Notes: generated by a model from the letters alone, not told the origin. DNA of 64,000 nucleotides from Adineta ricciae (GCA_905250025.1 CAJNOJ010000043.1:248001-312000); one strand, 5' to 3'; counted from the stretch's first letter, positions 47,628-58,719 are shown. Program-made: numbers and translations.

Positions 47628-49514
47628 TTAAAAGTCTATCTTTCGTTGTTTGTCACAATTTTTTAAGGTAACCAAATATGCTTTTCCATTTTCTCCAAAT
47701 TGATCATATCCAATATAAAATGTCTCTAGTACCTGCAATAAAAAGACAGAAACAAGCGCACAAGAATTATGAACTGACACCTATTCTATACTTACACTCT
47801 GATTTTTCAGTGCTTCACTCAGATGCCTCACACCTTCACCACCAATTCTATTAATGCTCAACCACAGAGTCAATATAGTCTGATGAAAATGAAAACACTT
47901 TTCATCAATATCAGCGTGCATCAACTTCGTTCACTTGATTGCTTCTCAGCATATTGACCAAGTGTCTTACTCCTTCGTCTCCTATTTCATTTCCAACTAA
48001 ACTAACCGAAGTGAGTGTTTGTATTTCAGTGGCTAATTTGTAGTGTCGAACTTATTTTGGTCGTAATTCGTCATATAGAATACAGTCTAACCGCGTCAGA
48101 TTAATTTCCAACTAAACCTGAGATTCTTTTCCGTAATATTCGAAAGTCATTAATGATAATCATGTATTTCTCACAATGTTATTTGTATGAAAGTAATTCT
48201 TTGTTAGATTGTTGTATCAGGGAAATATGCATTTGGAATGACTGAGACTCTATCGATGAAAAATATGTAAAAAATTGCTTTGTGTGAGAAGTTATTTTAA
48301 TACTACATGAAGATTCCTCATAATGTGTCAAATACATGCTGGGTGAATTATTAATTTTAGTGTTTATGAAACTCAGAGTAGAAAAACATAAGATGACTAT
48401 GATGTTTCTGGAGTTTGACACTATTCGAAAAGCAATTTTATGAGTGGACGGGTAAATGAGTGTCCTGCTCCTGAAATACATGAACACATTAGATAGAATA
48501 GAGAGAGTTATTAAAATATCTCGTCACAAAGTGTGCTAGTAAAGCTCTTACTCTCTTAACATCGATGATCATGTTTATACGTAGGTGTTCAATACACTAA
48601 ATACATAATATTACTTGATTATTGCGCAAAGCATAGTAAACAACAATTTCCACATCTTGATCAGTTATATTTTTAGATGGCAAAGGTAAGTACGATTTAT
48701 TCTTGTTGTCAGCGATGAACTGTTCCAGATCATTGTTATGATATTGAGGTTTTGATGATGGATATGTCTTCTCGATTACATCAGTCGATTTTGGTGCAGA
48801 AAAAGGTGATTGATCGATTTTCTGTGCCGGTTTCGGACTTGTAGGCGATGTTTTAGTTGCTGACACCATTGGCGCTAAAACAAAGTACTGAGTTAACTCA
48901 AGATTACCCTTCGGTAGCATGACTCCGTGTGAAGAGAACCTTGATCAAGACAGCCAGTTACTCCGAATTGAGTTGCCGGTAGAAGAAGAATTTCATCTTC
49001 CGATGGAAAAAAGGAATGATGACGAATATCTTTGCCTGATTGACATTCGATTGCAAACATTGTTCTCGTATTTGTCTTGCCTAAGTTATAATCGTCCTTC
49101 AAATCTAATTTAACATCTCGATAAACAGTTCGACTCAATGATGAAAGACGAAACAGTCCATCAAGAAGAAGTCTCAAATACAATTGCCATTGTTTGAGTT
49201 TTTGCCCGATTTGCCGACCGAAGAGTAGCATTGAGGTCAGCATAGAGACATTCGTCGAGTGGTTTCCATCCCATAGTGTAAACCATGATAGCAGCGAATT
49301 CATCTTGTGTCAATCCATCAGCTGGCTCTTCACATCCCTGCACCATGGGAGCTAGATCAACAAGTTCTTCTACGGTTTGTTCAAGTGGAACAGCAGGTAG
49401 TTTTTCGTAACCATCGATAGGCAAAACAAATCGATTGGGTTCTTGAGCAGCATCGGTTATGCGTCGAAAGCGTTGTATTACTTCTTCTCTTTCGTATGCT
49501 GAAGGTTTATTCAT
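47628..49514 (-). pseudogene. ADP-ribosyltransferase-LRR gene with frameshift and lost motif
   Basis: Arginine-type ADP-ribosyltransferase (ART) domain followed by leucine-rich repeats, a combination common in bdelloids. From the ATG at 49514: MNKPSAYEREEVIQRFRRIT, an acidic linker, [36 protein letters not shown]. The frame is then lost at a 5-base homopolymer (49199-49203) and resumes one base off as [14 protein letters not shown]. Motif 1 ([10 protein letters not shown]) and the ExE motif ([13 protein letters not shown]) remain. The middle STS-bearing segment normally found between GKT and TRTLF is absent. Downstream, NITDQDVEIVVYYALRNN is a first LRR. The last LRRs are intact in 50-nt-intron exons: LVGNEIGDEGVRHLVNML, LSINRIGGEGVRHLSEAL, and a terminal unit ending with TAA at 47628-47630. 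Positions about 48020-48590 hold no recognisable LRR. The ART half is probably dead. Confidence 0.65.
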
Positions 49515-49996
49515 ACTGAAAACCAAAATATTCTGAACATATAAAATAAATCAAAAACTTTGACACGTTAGTACAATGTATTGATTCAATTCATCAACTC
49601 AGTATAATGCTCTACTTCCTGCCATGGTTTATAAAAAGGCAAAGACAAGAATGACATACAAAATTCATATTTACCTTATCCAGGCCAGAGCAGCGTTGCC
49701 TTTAAAATGCAATACTCTTCGTTCGTATGTGTTCAAATACAACTTCTGCTGAGAGAAAGAAAAAGGGAGTCACATATTCTTTTTATTTTTAAACTATACA
49801 CTATGTACCGCCATCTATCTATCTTATTTGCTACACGTTGACTACGAACGAATAGCCCAATTGCATGAATAGTAACAAACAACCAACAGTCATCATAATA
49901 ACCCTTTCCAATGAGTACATTCAATGAAACGTTGACGTATATGTATGAAATTCCCCTGTCTCTTCATTTTGTAGATTCTTGCACTTGTATTACACA
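49515..49996. other. Divergent spacer ART-LRR/NDUFA4
   Basis: About 480 bp with no supported ORF. TTTTGTAG at 49967-49974 lies just before the NDUFA4 start and may be a cis- or trans-splice acceptor. Confidence 0.4.
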
Positions 49997-50275
49997 ATGG
50001 CCGTACTCAAAGGTTTATCGTGGCAATCATTGAAAGCTAACTATTCGTTGATACCACTGTTTTCCATTGTTACAATTGGTATGGCTATGGCAGCTGGACA
50101 TGCATTTCGTTCATTAGCTTTTTCAACTGATGTCAAAGTTAACCGACGTAATCCAGAACGACCATGGGAAACCCAAGTCAACGACGATGGAACGTTTAAG
50201 CATGCCAAATATCTTAAAATTAATGATTATCGCCAATTGAAGAAGAGCGACTATGAGCCAGAACTCGACGAATAA
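49997..50275 (+). CDS. NDUFA4: NDUFA4/MLRQ-like mitochondrial respiratory subunit
   Basis: Small single-pass inner-membrane protein associated with cytochrome c oxidase. 92 residues, one exon. NYSLIPLFSIVTIGMAMAAG corresponds to the family's PSLIPLFvfigtGatgA membrane segment, followed by FRSLAFSTDVKVNRRNPERP, where the family has R.al.npDV.WdR.NnPePW, and by INDYRQLKKSDYEPELDE, matching the Y.KLKKERPdF end. The ATG at 49997 was chosen because the frame upstream has no other ATG and a splice acceptor precedes it. Confidence 0.9.
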   Translation: MAVLKGLSWQSLKANYSLIPLFSIVTIGMAMAAGHAFRSLAFSTDVKVNRRNPERPWETQVNDDGTFKHAKYLKINDYRQLKKSDYEPELDE

Positions 50276-50451
50276 ACTATCCTCGAACAGTTCCTTTCTC
50301 TCTCTCTCTTGTCCCAACTTTCAATCCATAACGCTGTAGATCTATTTCCCTAAACAGAAGTAGTTAATATACTCCGTACTTTTCTGTCTGTCCTGATTTT
50401 TCTTTGATTAAAGCACAAAAAAAACCGATATACTTTACTTTTTCTCTCTCT

Positions 50452-50461
50452 TTTTTTTCAG
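50452..50461 (+). promoter_or_regulatory. Splice acceptor touching the CDK9 ATG
   Basis: TTTTTTTCAG abuts ATG. No cis donor and 5' UTR exon is obvious in the 186-bp gap after NDUFA4, so it is a candidate spliced-leader acceptor. Confidence 0.5.
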
Positions 50462-52067
50462 ATGGCTCAACCAAATCGACCTCCGGAACAAGCACCATTG
50501 GAATTTCCCTATATTGGTAAGATTTCCCTTGAATGGTGAAGCTCACAGTCCTTGTTCGATTTCGTTCAGGTGATGTCAGTCAGTATGAACGGATCGATAA
50601 AATCGGTCAAGGAACTTTTGGGTGAGAAGAAAGGATTTTTGCGACATGAACGATCTCTAAAGATAGAGTCTCTCTAGAGAAGTATTCAAAGCTCGTTGTA
50701 AACAAACGAATGAATTCGTGGCAATGAAATTGATATTGATGGATCAAGAGAAAGAAGGCTTTCCAATAACAGCATTACGTGAAATAAAAATCTTGCAAGA
50801 ATTACGACATGATAATATCGTGCGTCTTATTGAAGTTTGTCGATCAGCAAGTATGTGGATTCTCTCCCTGATCCCTCCATCATCGACTTTGAGTTTTTTT
50901 CTAGTGGATCGATCATTACGAAGTAAATTTTATTTTATCTTTGAATTCTGTGATCATGATCTGGCCGGTATTTTACGCAATGCAAATGTGAAATTCAGTC
51001 TCGGACACATTAAATCAATTATGCAACAATTATTAGATGGTAACTGATATATATATATATGAGAAGTACGGTGCCAATCTTTACCTTTAGGTCTATATTT
51101 TATCCATAAAAATCATATTATTCATCGGTAAACTTCCTACAAATGTGAAGTATCTGAGTGAACATTGAAATTTCATTCTAGTGATATCAAATCAGCAAAT
51201 ATTCTTATTACACGTAACGGTGTACTGAAATTAGCTGATTTTGGCTTAGCAAAAGTAATCACACCACCCAAACGTAAGTTCTTGATGTTCATCAATTTAC
51301 CCAAACATTCCTTTCTTGTAGCTAATCATCAGAACCGATATACTTGTCGAGTAGTCACTTTATGGTACCGTCCACCAGAATTACTGTTAGGTAAAAGCAA
51401 GAATGCCTTAGTCTGCGACCTATTCTATTTGTTTGTTGTAGGTGAACGTGATTACGGTCCAGCTATTGATATGTGGGGTAAGTTTCTTGGAAAGATGTGA
51501 ATTTTATTGTTTGATTTCAACCAGGGGTTGGATGCATTTTTGCTGAAATGTGGATTCGTTCCCCTATTATGCAAGGTAAGCATTGATAAAAACGATGCTC
51601 ATCATCGGTAATGATCCGTTCCAATTTGGTTAGGCAATAGTGAACAGCATCAATTGGAACTAATCTCTCATTTATGTGGTAGCATCGAGCCGAACATCTG
51701 GCCGGGTGTGAATAAATTGCCGTTATATACGAAATTGAAACTACCGCAGAACGAACGCCGCCGAGTCCTAGAACGAATGAAACCATATATTCAAGAACCA
51801 TTGGCACTAGAGTTAATCGATAAACTACTGACCTTAGATCCAAAACAACGCATCGATGCTGATAATGCTGTCAATTCAGATTTCTTCTATTCTGAACCGC
51901 CGCTAGCTGATTTGAAACCACTTCTATCAAAATATCCATCGATGTTTGAACTTAAAGAAGTCTCACGAAATAACTACAACGCACAGGTTCAACAACAACA
52001 GCAACAACAACGTATGAGACAACCTAGACCTAATGGTCCGAATTTACCTTCGGAACAAATCTATTAG
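50462..52067 (+). CDS. CDK9: Cyclin-dependent kinase 9 (P-TEFb)
   Basis: Kinase that phosphorylates RNA polymerase II CTD and releases paused polymerase, with cyclin T. Ten short exons (50462-50516, 50570-50621, 50678-50850, 50905-51039, 51091-51127, 51182-51273, 51322-51390, 51442-51477, 51525-51575, 51634-52067) sum to 377 residues (human 372). Visible: KIGQGTFGEVFKAR, VAMK lysine, EGFPITALREIKIL (PITALRE is the CDK9 hallmark), HRDIKSAN, ADFGLAK, the T-loop NRYTCRVVTLWYRPPELLLG with the activating Thr, GERDYGPAIDMWG, RSPIMQGNSEQHQL. A poly-Gln stretch sits near the C-terminus. Every key kinase residue I can check is present. Confidence 0.97.
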
Positions 52068-52203
52068 GAAAAAAAAGAGCAGCATTGATGTGTCTCTTTC
52101 TCTATTTTTCTCTTTGTTGATGTTTTTGTTTATGCGCTAGTCGACTATTCAATAAAATAGAATCCATTGGTGTACAGATTTATACGTATAAACATAAGTT
52201 GAT

Positions 52204-52213
52204 CTTTTTTCAG
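52204..52213 (+). promoter_or_regulatory. Splice acceptor touching the FCF2 ATG
   Basis: CTTTTTTCAG directly precedes the FCF2 ATG, 146 bp after the CDK9 stop; same arrangement as for CDK9. Confidence 0.5.
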
Positions 52214-53075
52214 ATGTCCAATCGAGTAATCGATCCAGGTGTAACTATTAAGACTTATGATATACTTAATTGTGTAAGATAAGGTCGAAATGATCCAACT
52301 CGCTTTGAAATTGTATCTTTAGGATGTTCGACAAACTAAATCTCGGTCGTCGAACATAGTCAGTGCATTGACTACCAGTCAAGTAGGAGATTATCTTATC
52401 GTTTATGATCGTTTATGATCGGTTTCTTCGACGTTTTTCGTTCCTAGTCTATTCCGCAAAGTGTTATTACCGACGATTTTGTGAAGAAAAGCGAAGTACC
52501 ATCTTATGATGTTCATCAACGTGAAGCTAAACGCCAACGCCAGGTACGGCATTTTCTCTTATTAATAATAAGTTTTGTCAAATGCGCTACTTTCTAGCTT
52601 GAACGAAGTAAATCCAAAGGTAAAAATTGGTATAACATGCCCGCACCCGAACTGACCGAAGAAAAGAAAAACGATCTACTCGCCATTCAAATGCGCGGTG
52701 GTTTATATGCAGATAAGTTCTTCAAAAAAGGAAGTGATACCAAAGGTCTTCCAAAATACTTCCAAGTAATTTTGACGTTCTCGGGCAAATCATATAACAT
52801 AACAATTCTCTGTCATTTAGACCGGAACCGTTGTTGATAATCCAGCTGATTTCTATCGACGCATACCAAAGAAAGATCGCAAGAAGACTATTCTCGAAGA
52901 GCTCTATAATGATACTAAAGTGAAAAAGTATGTCATTTCTCGATTGGATCACTTGATGTTGAGGATTGCTTCGTTTAGGTTTAGTAAAAAACGTTATACA
53001 GAAATCAAAGAAACAAATCGTCGACGTTTTTCGGCAATGAAACATATGAAACGTTTGAAAAATAAAAAGAAATGA
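52214..53075 (+). CDS. FCF2: FCF2/DNTTIP2-like pre-rRNA processing factor
   Basis: Nucleolar factor needed for early pre-rRNA cleavages of the small-subunit pathway. Six exons (52214-52273, 52323-52382, 52448-52543, 52598-52765, 52821-52927, 52979-53075) sum to 195 residues. The Fcf2 domain is clear: KNWYNMPAPELTEEKKNDLL, IQMRGGLYADKFFKKGSDTK, LPKYFQTGTVVDNPADFYRR, PKKDRKKTILEELYND and KKRYTEIKE. A strongly basic tail ends RLKNKKK. It lacks the long N-terminal extension of vertebrate DNTTIP2 and so resembles yeast Fcf2 in size. The stop is 45 bp from the convergent EFHC1 stop. Confidence 0.93.
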
Positions 53076-53119
53076 GCACTTTGTTTATTATAGTAATAAA
53101 AGAAGAAAGGCATCTCAAA

Positions 53120-55406
53120 TCAACCTTCAAAAAATCGTAGAAAGTCATACAAATTGATTTTTCCTTGTTCATTGGTCGCACACTCTGCCATCATCTAAAC
53201 AAAACGAGAGGAAATACTTTGCTTTACATTGTTTCCTTTTTCTTACCGCATCAATTAAATCATTTTCAATCGGAAGATTAATCTGTCGAAAGATATCTGG
53301 AATATTCTCTCGTGCAATGAATCCATTACGATCTTTATCGTAGCGTAAAAACATTTCACGAATTTGTGAACGATCAGTGATACGCATTCCTTTCAATTTA
53401 CTACGAATTTCTGCATATAAACCAATGAAATCACCCGGTTTACGTTGAACTTGTATGTTAGTCGCGAGATGAGCATCAGGTCGTCCACCTTGATCGCTCA
53501 AATGCTGCCGTAAGGAATCGATGACAGACGGAGTGAATTGTTCAGGATGTTCTTCGGCATATTTCAAAACGAATAAATCAGCCGAACGAATAATAAAACG
53601 CTGACGAAATACTTCGACAGTTGCACCAATATAAAAATCGGATGGGCCATAGTATTGAGGATTAGCAGGCGTCGAATCTATGATAGAGAAGATAGGGATA
53701 GCCATTGACTATGAATATCCTTTACTTGGCTTTGATACACGTGTTCGTTCGAGAAATCGGCCGCCAATAATGCCACTATTGCGTTGAGGTGGTTCAAAAA
53801 TGCTGATTGTGTCATCACCAAGACGATAATTAATGACAAATTTACGTAATTTATCAATCTCACGTGGACTATCCTGAAAAGAATTTCACGTTTGTTATGA
53901 TTTTTTTAAAATACATAATCAATTCTTACCAAAACTGCTTCATAGCGAAGTACGTGATGTTCATTCTCCATCAGTTTTACATAATCTTTCTTCGGCCGGT
54001 CTGGTTGAAGTTTCAAACAGTTTTGTATCGAATCTTCCAATGAACCAAATCCATTATAAGGTGGAATTTCCTAGAATAATTGCCGTTCAACTGTAAGTAA
54101 TATCTTCAAGATGAATCTTACCATTTTAGCGTCTTCTTCTGGTGGCGGATGCACATCGACCGGTCCGAAATCGCTAATGCCAAAGTTTTTCGTATAGAAA
54201 GTTTTGGTAAATGTATCACAGTCATAGATAAAAAAATCTCGACCATATATAGTCACAGTTCTTCCAACCATTAGATCCGATGGTTTCAAATAATCTTTTA
54301 CTTCCGTATCACTTAATTCGAGAAAGACATGTGGGAAAGTACCTATATTTCACAAATTTAAATTCATGGAATAAAACCGTTTGATTTACCTTTAACATTA
54401 TAACGATCCTTTGGTATCTTGTGTCGATTAATTAAAATAGGAAATGGGTCTCGTCCATCATTGATCGGATGAACTTCGCGTACTTCCATCGTGTCATTTA
54501 CTAAATAATACTGAATGATGAATTCTCGCTTGTCTCCGAACATTCGTGATCGATCATCCCAAATGGCATAGAATCGAAGAACTTTCCGATCCATTTCAAC
54601 GAATTGTTTCAATTTATCAAAATCATTTTTGGTTCTAGACGATTTTAATTCAGCTGCTTGGTTACGTTTTGTTAAATATGGATCGCGTGGAATCATTTCA
54701 GGTTGATTGACGTGAACACCTTCACTTTCCAGCCATTCCTATATCAACGAGCAAAGTCTTTTCATACGCAAATTCGCAATTCAATTTCGCTTTACCCGAG
54801 TAAATGGATCACAGTCACAAATGCGAAATACTTTGCCATAGATTGCTAAATTCTGTCCAAGATTCAAATCGCGAAAGTTGTACGTTTCACCGTGATCATT
54901 CTTGGGAAAACGATGACGACGGATCAGTTTGCCTTGAGGAATACCACTGTTTTCTTGAACTTCTTCGAACACTTCTAAACTATCATCTTCTAGGTAATAG
55001 AAGATTTTAACTGGTCGGACACGATAGTATTCATTTGGACTCTCAGGAATCGATTGTTTAAAGTACCCGAAGAAACGAAGAACTTTTTTATCATATGCTA
55101 ACACAGCTGGAACGAAATTATCAGGATGTTGAACAACAACTTTGCCGTAGACTAACTCGGGACGATAATTCCGAAGAAGTTCTGCTTCATCTTCTCCCAT
55201 ACGATTATAATTAATTCGTGCACCACCCAAACCAACTTCAGGCCACTTCGCAATTCGATGTCCATTTTTGATTTCGAGTGTGTGACTAACATGATGGTTA
55301 GTTTGCTACAATATCAATATTTGCTTAGATGTGCACACACAAAGATAAATCTACCTACAGTTGGATCAGAAAATGTGTTTCCGGGTAAACGTGATAAACC
55401 TTCCAT
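53120..55406 (-). CDS. EFHC1: EFHC1-like ciliary protein: three DM10 domains and EF-hand
   Basis: Microtubule inner protein of cilia. Eight exons (55359-55406, 54796-55305, 54390-54738, 54122-54342, 53930-54070, 53726-53873, 53247-53677, 53120-53194) sum to 640 residues, the same length as human EFHC1. The start [14 protein letters not shown] matches GLPFLPGtsFkD. DM10-1 includes [35 protein letters not shown] and [21 protein letters not shown]10-2 includes [40 protein letters not shown] and [19 protein letters not shown]10-3 includes [20 protein letters not shown] and [20 protein letters not shown]. The C-terminal EF-hand region has [18 protein letters not shown]. Confidence 0.96.
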
Positions 55407-55976
55407 TTACTTTACACTCGACACCGAGTTGTCAAGACCTATTAAAGAGAAGCACTGTTGCTATTGACTGTCTTTTCGATACGATGTACGTGGTTTTTTC
55501 ACCATCGTTACCTAGAAACAACCGTGAAGCATTCCTTATTATCAGTTCTTTTCATCCACAACGACGAAGATTTTCGCGCTTAGTTTTCCAGAAGAAGATC
55601 TTAGTTCAGAACTAAGAAAGCGAGATTAATAGATGTCGTAAATACATGAGTGGTTCTTGGTCCGTGTTAATTAGTGCCATCTATTAATCAACTCGAAAAT
55701 TCTTTATTTATGTTTATATTAATTTTCAAGTAATTTTCTCTCGAAGTGAATCTTTGCAAGATAAACGTGAAAAATATAACAAATCTCCATTTTTCTTCAT
55801 ACATATATTTTGTTTGTTCCATTGATTACCCAGCAGAAATGACTAGTGAATAATAAAACATAGAAGAAATAGAACTTTCGTAATTTTTTCTTCTTCGATG
55901 TCTTGCATGATGCAAACTGAAAATTATATAAACTTTTTACCATTTTCATTATTAGATACATTAAAAACAACAGAAA
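55407..55976. promoter_or_regulatory. Divergent promoter region EFHC1/FAU
   Basis: 570 bp between opposite starts; AT-rich towards FAU. I see no further gene. Confidence 0.4.
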
Positions 55977-56326
55977 ATGCAAATCTTCGTTCGCGGTGCC
56001 GCTGAGCTCATCCCGCTCGATCTTGAAAAAGAGGATTCAGTCCAAGACATTCGTGTACGTACTTCATATGACATACTCTGAACTTTTATGCATCTCATCT
56101 GTTCATTTTAGGAATACATCGCTGAAGAATATGATGTTGACATGGATGAACTCGTTTTAAGTTACAATGGAACACCCATGAACGATGAACAAACTGTCGA
56201 ACAACTCGGATTCGTCTCTGGTGCAACGCTCGATGCTACCGTGAAGCTTTTTGGTGGTAAAGTTCACGGTTCCTTAGCTCGTGCTGGTAAAGTCAAAGGT
56301 CAAACACCGAAAGTTGCCAAACAAGA
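55977..56326 (+). CDS. FAU: FUBI-eS30 ubiquitin-like/ribosomal fusion (broken at N)
   Basis: Ubiquitin-like FUBI fused to ribosomal protein eS30, normally cleaved after a Gly-Gly. Exons 55977-56054 ([20 protein letters not shown]) and 56112-56326. The fusion point [20 protein letters not shown] is exact, then KVAKQ and the N at 56327. The remaining C-terminal part of eS30 is not present after the N, where sequence of another gene begins. The truncation is an assembly effect rather than biology in my judgement. Confidence 0.93.
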
Positions 56327-56327
56327 N
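56327..56327. other. Ambiguous base marking an assembly join
   Basis: Single N between unrelated coding sequences (eS30 and ALG14), so the true distance is unknown. Confidence 0.85.
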
Positions 56328-56808
56328 AGACTCTAGAAGATATGGATGTCACTTTCATCAATCGCAGTCGGCATGTTGGACAAAGTTATATCAGTTCAGT
56401 TTTCACGACGCTATGGGCGTTTTTCACCGTTATTCCATTTGTTTATCGAATTCGACCGAAACTTGTATGTCTATTGCATCATAATCGTTGATCTTTTTTT
56501 TGCGATAATTTAGTTTGTCATTTAGATTCTTATAAACGGTCCGGGTACTTGTATTCCAATAGTTATCGCTAGTCTGTTGTTGTCAGTATGTACACATGCA
56601 TTTCCAAATGATGCATTCTTGACTATTATTGTAGATCTTATTTCTTATTCGTCGTCCGAAGATTGTTTTTGTTGAAAGTATATGTCGAGTGCAATCGTTG
56701 TCGTTAACTGGTAAAATTCTTCAATATTTACCTGTAAATATTCTTGTTCAATGGCCGCAATTGACAGAACGTTATCCGAAAACGCAATACATTGGACGAC
56801 TTGTTTGA
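56328..56808 (+). CDS. ALG14: ALG14 C-terminal part (N-terminus missing)
   Basis: ALG14 anchors ALG13 to the ER to add the second GlcNAc of the N-glycan precursor. Exons 56328-56464 (partial), 56526-56585 and 56635-56808. Sequence: RHVGQSYISSVFTTLWAFF, ILINGPGTCIPIVIASLLLS, FVESICRVQSLSLTGKILQY, VQWPQLTERYPKTQYIGRLV-stop. NGPGTC, VESICRV and LTGKIL are hallmark segments. The N-terminal membrane anchor and first Rossmann half fall in the unsequenced join at 56327. Confidence 0.92.
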
Positions 56809-57519
56809 TAAAATTTTTCACTTGCCTATCGTTATACTATTACTAATTTTATCTAATAAAGTCTACTTTGTCCATTAATCGCAAACCTGATAAGCAGACT
56901 GTGGCAAGTTGAAATCATTGTTGTGATGACTGGAGAAGTAGCACCGAAAATATTAGACAACACTTGCTGATTTCAGGAAGTTATCATACATGCGTACTGT
57001 CAGAAAAACTTAACTCATTATTGACATAAGAATTGAACTTCACGGAAAGTCTTTCTTTTTCCATCATAAACCATGACATCATTATGTATATGAGTATTAG
57101 TAATAAATCAAAGCTTAGAAAACATAGAAAAAACATGTGATCAAGTGAGATTCTTCGACACGATTTCTCATCTCTCAAACAACTAAGAGACGATGAATTC
57201 CAGTGTACTGACTAAAATAAAAATCAGACTGTCTAAATTGACTTAACTTCTGCTACAGCATCCTTAAAATCGTTTAAATAACGTCTCACAGCTCCATATT
57301 TTCAACGGCGTTGATCGTCTTTGAGCTGGTCTCTTACTTCAGTAGTACAACAAACCATTTCTGCAATTTACTGAGATGTCAAGTATGAATGTGGATTTAT
57401 CTGAAATGACATGCCTACCTGCAGTGAGAAAGGTACGGCAAGTTAACAAATTCAAATTGAATTACAGATTCTCCAATCGTTCTTCGAACAATGTACATCA
57501 ATTCTATCGAATTCACAAG
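56809..57519. other. Spacer between ALG14 and secreted-protein gene
   Basis: About 700 bp, AT-rich. The last part, 57376-57519, is open in frame with the next gene (48 codons), but a plausible intron GTACGG..ACAG (57433-57467) and the position of the signal peptide argue that translation starts at 57520. Confidence 0.4.
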
Positions 57520-58260
57520 ATGTTTGCAATCGCAGTCGTATTCTTCATGTTCATTTCGGTTGGTTCAGCTGAGCATGAATCTAAACATGATAATATGTGT
57601 AAAATCATACGTGATACGCTCTGTGTCAAAGACACTCTTGTTACTATCGCAGCCGTGACTCGCAGCATTAATAGAACAGCGAATGAAATCGAACGTAACA
57701 TCCTCTTCAAATACCTGGAGACTGAAACACTCCATCGGTACATCAACTACGAAATGGGCGTTATTCAATCGCACCTGCCAACACCGCAATATCATGTTAA
57801 ATTCTTTCAATTGAATAATATCGATAAAGTAAGACTCAGAAAGGAATCTCTTCTATTTTACCATTGCGTTTTTTAGCATTTTCTGGGCGACCTGTTACTG
57901 GAAGCACATAATGCCTTGAGCTACTATTTCAAATCAATCAATGCGATTTTGGATTTAAAAGATGTCCTATCATTAGCGAGCGATTCATGGTTTGGACAGA
58001 TCGCAGATAATCTTCGTTATGAAATGATCTGTCGTTATCGAAATATATTGAGTGTATATTCGCATGTATGGCCATCGATCGATCAAGTGAACGAAATTCG
58101 TTTTTCGCGACGAAAATATCTCAGTTCGCCATCGATGGTTCACGACGTTCGTGCAATGATAGTCGTTCGATTGCTAAGAGATTGGATGAGCAAGGTGCAC
58201 CATGTCCTGATAAATATGGAAAGTAAATACTATTCGGTGACAACGGCAGTTTCAACATAA
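57520..58260 (+). CDS. Hypothetical secreted helical protein
   Basis: Two exons (57520-57828 and 57877-58260; intron 48 nt) give 230 residues. Residues 1-19 (MFAIAVVFFMFISVGSAEH begins the protein) form a signal peptide ending near GSA. The mature part has few cysteines (CKIIRDTLC, then one in MICRYRN), N-glycosylation motif NRT, and long amphipathic helical stretches such as ALSYYFKSINAILDLKDVLS and VRAMIVVRLLRDWMSKVHHV. It has no recognisable domain; an all-alpha secreted fold is likely, and a helical-cytokine-like fold is a guess I cannot support. Confidence 0.65.
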
Positions 58261-58381
58261 ACGAGGATATTTTCGAATTTTGATTTTAAAATTTTCTTTT
58301 AACTAATAAATAATAACGATTCGAAACATAAAAGATATCTTATCGATCTGATATTGACAACAGTTCATTTGTTCGTATTAC

Positions 58382-58719
58382 GTATACCGGGTGTACCAAA
58401 AGTTTTGCGACACTTTTTATTTTGGTGATATCTGGACTTGAGAAAATCGTAATTCTTTGATTCCTTTTTTGAATGATAGAGCAAGAAACAGTGTATAAGA
58501 AATGTATGGAAGAATCCTTAGTCTTTCGTTGGAAAAAATTTTGTGCGGTCAGCATTAAGTGTCTGTCTGAAACGACGATGTCCCCACGCAATAAAATTAA
58601 CTGCATATTTTTTATTGTTTCTTATATATTTTGGCATTTGAAAGAGATATCCGTCTGATTCTTCTTTTAAAATTTGCGCGTTGAAAAGCTTCTTCAGAGC
58701 TATATCGAACAATCATAAA
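58382..58719 (+). repeat. 338-bp dispersed repeat, copy 1
   Basis: Begins GTATACCGGGTGTACCAAAA and ends CGAACAATCATAAA. It matches 63663-64000 in the same orientation with about 11 substitutions and no length change (about 97% identity by eye). It looks like one end of a DNA transposon (TA next to ACCGGGTGTACC). The minus strand carries a 64-codon ORF in both copies, but the changes are mostly replacements. An N follows 61 bp later. Confidence 0.8.

Noticed and set aside
48179-48487. 102-codon minus ORF between the ART and LRR parts
   Set aside because: It starts without a plausible signal, has no LRR pattern and lies where repeat units should be; judged decayed spacer.
56142-56484. ORFs that read through the N at 56327
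   Set aside because: They join eS30 and ALG14 in arbitrary frames across an assembly gap.
58340-58712. Minus-strand ORFs in repeat copy 1 (and 63636-63993 in copy 2)
   Set aside because: Both frames recur in the two copies only because the DNA does; differences are mostly replacement changes and no transposase motif is visible.
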